Shown: in pieces, positions 14,601 through 16,080 of the stretch | How positions within the stretch are numbered: the first letter of the stretch is position 1 | Layout: every line of letters begins with the position of its first letter | Source: an uncultured Collinsella sp. | Lineage (GTDB): Bacteria; Actinomycetota; Coriobacteriia; Coriobacteriales; Coriobacteriaceae | Reading direction: 5' to 3' | DNA: 16,080 bases | Assembly (NCBI GenBank): GCA_900545165.1 | Contig: UQYA01000041.1 | Span: 1 to 16,080 of the forward strand | The notes under the pieces: model-generated | What the model was told of the DNA's origin: nothing | Databases searched by the model: none | What the model saw: the letters and a program-made list of their open reading frames with translations, nothing else | Position numbers and translations under genes: made by a program

Positions 14601-16032
14601 TTTTGGCAAAACCCTCGAGGAACGAGCCGCAGCCCGCAGAGCACGCCTCGTTGACGACGATATCGGTCAGCACGCCGTGGTTGAGCCAGATGGCCTTCAT
14701 ATCCTGTCCGCCGATGTCGAGCACGAAGGTCGCATCGGGAACGCATGCGCACGCGGCGCGGGCGTGCGCGACCGTCTCGACCGTATGGTAGTCGGCGTGG
14801 AACGCGCGCGCGAAAAGCTCCTCGCCGTATCCCGTGGTGCCCACGGCATCGATCGCAAGCGTGACTCCCGCTGTCTCCCAGCGGTTCTTCAAGCTGACAA
14901 GACCCTGTTGGGCGACGTCGAGCGGTCTGCCGTTATTAGACGCGTAGAACGAATCGACAAGCTCACCCGCCTCATCGACCAGGGCGAACTTGGTCGTCGT
15001 GCTCCCCGAATCGATACCGAGCGCCACACGCACCGTCTCTCCGGGCGCATACGCATCCGGACCCTTTGCCGGCGTCTCTTTGCCATGGCGTGCCGTAAAA
15101 TCCGCCTGCTCGGCAGGTGTGGCAAAAAAGGGCTGGGCAAGACGTCCCTCCCCGCTTGCGGGCGCGACCGTCTCGAGCTTATCCAGCCGGACAAAAGCGT
15201 CGGGAAGGTCGATCGGTTGGGACGATGCGAACATGTCGGTCAGCGACAGGGCGGCACCGCGCGCGACCATGATCTGCGGATCGCGCGGGACGATAACCTG
15301 ATCGTCCGATAGATTCAGTTGCTCCCGGAACACGCGGACCAGTGTGGGGTTGTAGGCGAGCGTACCGCCCTCGAAGATTACCGGCGGCTCGATGTCGATA
15401 CCCTGGGCCAGACCGCCGATCGTTTGGCGGGCGACCGCGTGAAGCGCCGAAAGCGCCAGGTCGGTGGTAGGAATGCCCTCGTTGAGCAGCGGCTGGATAT
15501 CGGTCTTTGCGTACACGCCGCAGCGGCCCGAGACCTCGTGGACGGTCGTTCCCCGGCTTGCGAGCTGCTCGAACTCGCCCGATTCGGTGCCGACCCCCAT
15601 GAGCTTTGCCATCTCGTCGATAAATGCACCGGTACCGCCTGCGCACGAGCCGTTCATGCGCATGTCGGCAACCTCGATGTCTCCCTTATCGTTGGTGCGG
15701 AAGAAGATCATCTTGGCGTCTTGGCCGCCCAGCTCGATGGCGCAGCGCGTCTGCGGATAGAACCTGCTGATCGCGAGCGCGTTGGCGACCACCTCCTGAA
15801 CGTACGAGGCGCCCAGCGCGGTCGCGATATCGCGCGCACCCGAGCCGGTCACCGCAACGCGCAGTGACTCATGGGGAAAGCGCTCGGCGAGCTCGCCGAG
15901 CATGGCGCGCACGCTCGCTGTCTGACACGCCCCGTGGCGGCGATATCCCCACCACGCCTCGGTCATATCCTCGTGCATCGCGTAAACTTTGGTCGTCGTC
16001 GACCCTACGTCCAGTCCTACTAGCAACGCCAT
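11593..16032 (-). CDS. Large acyl-CoA dehydratase activase / dehydratase-like fusion protein (BadF/BcrA ATPase modules plus HgdB/DUF2229-like modules)
   Basis: 1479-residue cytoplasmic fusion. Module 1 (1-270) and module 2 (335-600) are each an ASKHA-fold ATPase like HgdC, the ATP-driven electron donor of 2-hydroxyacyl-CoA dehydratases. Phosphate loops are GLDVGSTTTK (6-15) and GIDSGSTTTK (339-348). Each module has the two cysteines that hold a shared [4Fe-4S] cluster in the dimeric activases: C130 and C171, then C464 and C503. A Cys-rich segment follows (C627, C630, C634, C653). The remainder resembles dehydratase-like proteins (COG3580/COG3581 type), with IGIPRVLEFWDTMPFW (723-738), VCFPAKLVHGHI (772-783, C773), NDICFPAQ (C1120), YIGDCRLTHY (C1155) and QPFGCLPNH (C1418). 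The substrate is unknown; such proteins perform low-potential ATP-coupled reductions in anaerobes. The start is ATG with GGAG four bases upstream. Confidence 0.92.
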   Translation of the reverse strand: MALLVGLDVGSTTTKVYAMHEDMTEAWWGYRRHGACQTASVRAMLGELAERFPHESLRVAVTGSGARDIATALGASYVQEVVANALAISRFYPQTRCAIELGGQDAKMIFFRTNDKGDIEVADMRMNGSCAGGTGAFIDEMAKLMGVGTESGEFEQLASRGTTVHEVSGRCGVYAKTDIQPLLNEGIPTTDLALSALHAVARQTIGGLAQGIDIEPPVIFEGGTLAYNPTLVRVFREQLNLSDDQVIVPRDPQIMVARGAALSLTDMFASSQPIDLPDAFVRLDKLETVAPASGEGRLAQPFFATPAEQADFTARHGKETPAKGPDAYAPGETVRVALGIDSGSTTTKFALVDEAGELVDSFYASNNGRPLDVAQQGLVSLKNRWETAGVTLAIDAVGTTGYGEELFARAFHADYHTVETVAHARAACACVPDATFVLDIGGQDMKAIWLNHGVLTDIVVNEACSAGCGSFLEGFAKNLGIAVKDIATEAFSSKAPAVLGSRCTVFMNSSVVSEQRRGKGPGDIMAGLCRSIIENVFTKVIRVSNLNRLGDKVVVQGGTFRNDAVLRAFEQYLGKPVTRAPHPGLMGAIGIALLAREECRKGDAGTSFIGLDAVERFEHREFGGVTCRRCNNRCQRAVVAFGDGSLYVTGNRCPRGGAISWDELVREVPAAEELRPQGACEAQAPGTGRDRTAAAPNLFVDREKLLFESYPTVPVSGGRDVTIGIPRVLEFWDTMPFWSTFFSTLGFKVRVSGRSTKAMYERGLAHVTSDTVCFPAKLVHGHIRNLVDAGVDRIFMPIITTVPTENTASTSEWMCAVVKGYPYVMRNSDNPEERFGVPFDTPLFHWYDEGDRNRQLKAWCKETFDIDADLVAKATEQADRAQETFENQLQLRGRQVLENVHEDGGYAVVIASRPYHNDPLVNHGLPKLFSERGIPVLTPDAVPGVCNVDLSNSRIDIVNNYHARMLSCAVIVASTPELELVQMGSFGCGHDAYLTDEIARMMGEMGSKVPMMIKLDESDVAGPMGIRVRSFIESVNRRRAEERAEGARVHAVHPLDDPYKVKYTKRDRHDKIALVPNTSHAFCRLMTAAMRNQGVRAEALDIGREDAIRLGKRYVHNDICFPAQIVIGEALAALESGKYDPHDVAVVTGKYIGDCRLTHYMPLLRRALDDAGYDYVPVLTNDDVDAHNAHPGFKLGLGPSIQIAYGLPMIDALEAMLRRIRPYELEKGAADAAFDRALDEVIEGMERSGLRGQATGFKRALAIMDAVPYDRSNPHPTVLIVGEYLLNFHLGANHEIERYLEDNGLEVIEARMTDVIRKTYFYKHAQSREFHVDLSLPEKAWYATADNLFELAHDRCDRLGAASPLYEPPTRMPELVRASDKILHHTFDAGEGVLIPAEILEHAKRGCRNFVILQPFGCLPNHVVGRGLIHALKEQYPTAQFLPLDYDPDVSFANVENRLQMLIMNAKAQGCGEVHGETA

Positions 16033-16064
16033 ACTGCTCCGTCTCTCGCATTTTTCCCGCTAGA

Positions 16065-16073
16065 GATATACCA
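16065..16073 (-). promoter_or_regulatory. Candidate extended -10 element of the activase-tetR operon
   Basis: On the minus strand TGGTATATC fits an extended -10 (TG, one base, TATATC) and lies 32 bases before the activase ATG. Any -35 element would fall at or beyond the right edge of the window, so the promoter cannot be completed. Confidence 0.4.
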
Positions 16074-16080
16074 CTCTACG

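Noticed and set aside
1..16080. tRNA, rRNA, insertion sequence, phage or integrase genes
   Set aside because: None was recognised on either strand; nearly all sequence is taken up by the assigned genes and short regulatory gaps.

Overview
This is a GC-rich, gene-dense window that looks like an anaerobic actinobacterium of the Coriobacteriia, with a Collinsella-type gut bacterium as best guess. The clues are the high GC with strong GC3 bias, a disA-ispD-ispF-cysS cluster together with ClpC, a PepD dipeptidase, and a very large oxygen-sensitive-type activase/dehydratase fusion typical of strict anaerobes. The genus is an inference from gene content, not from a marker gene.

Layout. (1) 1-3502, minus strand: a tightly coupled operon disA > ispD > ispF > cysS. 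It encodes a c-di-AMP synthase, two consecutive-branch MEP-pathway enzymes and cysteinyl-tRNA synthetase, which runs off the left edge. Junctions overlap or are separated by 3 nt. (2) 3503-6285, plus strand: an intergenic region carrying a manganese-sensing yybP-ykoY riboswitch with its own terminator, then the Mn exporter mntP with an intrinsic terminator, then a hipB-hipA toxin-antitoxin pair. The hipBA control region holds three 18-bp near-identical operator-like sites exactly 27 bp apart. (3) 6317-10727, minus strand: pepD and clpC, each followed by a hairpin. (4) 10920-16032, minus strand: a 1479-residue protein with two activase ATPase modules followed by dehydratase-like modules, and an overlapping downstream TetR-family regulator.

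How it fits together. The clpC...disA-ispD-ispF-cysS order recalls the clpC-radA-disA-yacL-ispD-ispF-gltX-cysE-cysS order of Bacillus. Here it is split by pepD and by an opposite-strand block (mntP, hipBA). hipBA has lower GC than its neighbours over most of its length, so it may be an insertion. The mntP leader reads as a textbook Mn-responsive ON switch: the aptamer closing helix and the terminator stem share the same bases.

The most unusual items are the regular three-operator hipBA array, whose first operator lies inside the mntP terminator, and the giant activase fusion with its overlapping TetR gene. No tRNA, rRNA, CRISPR array, insertion sequence or phage gene was seen.
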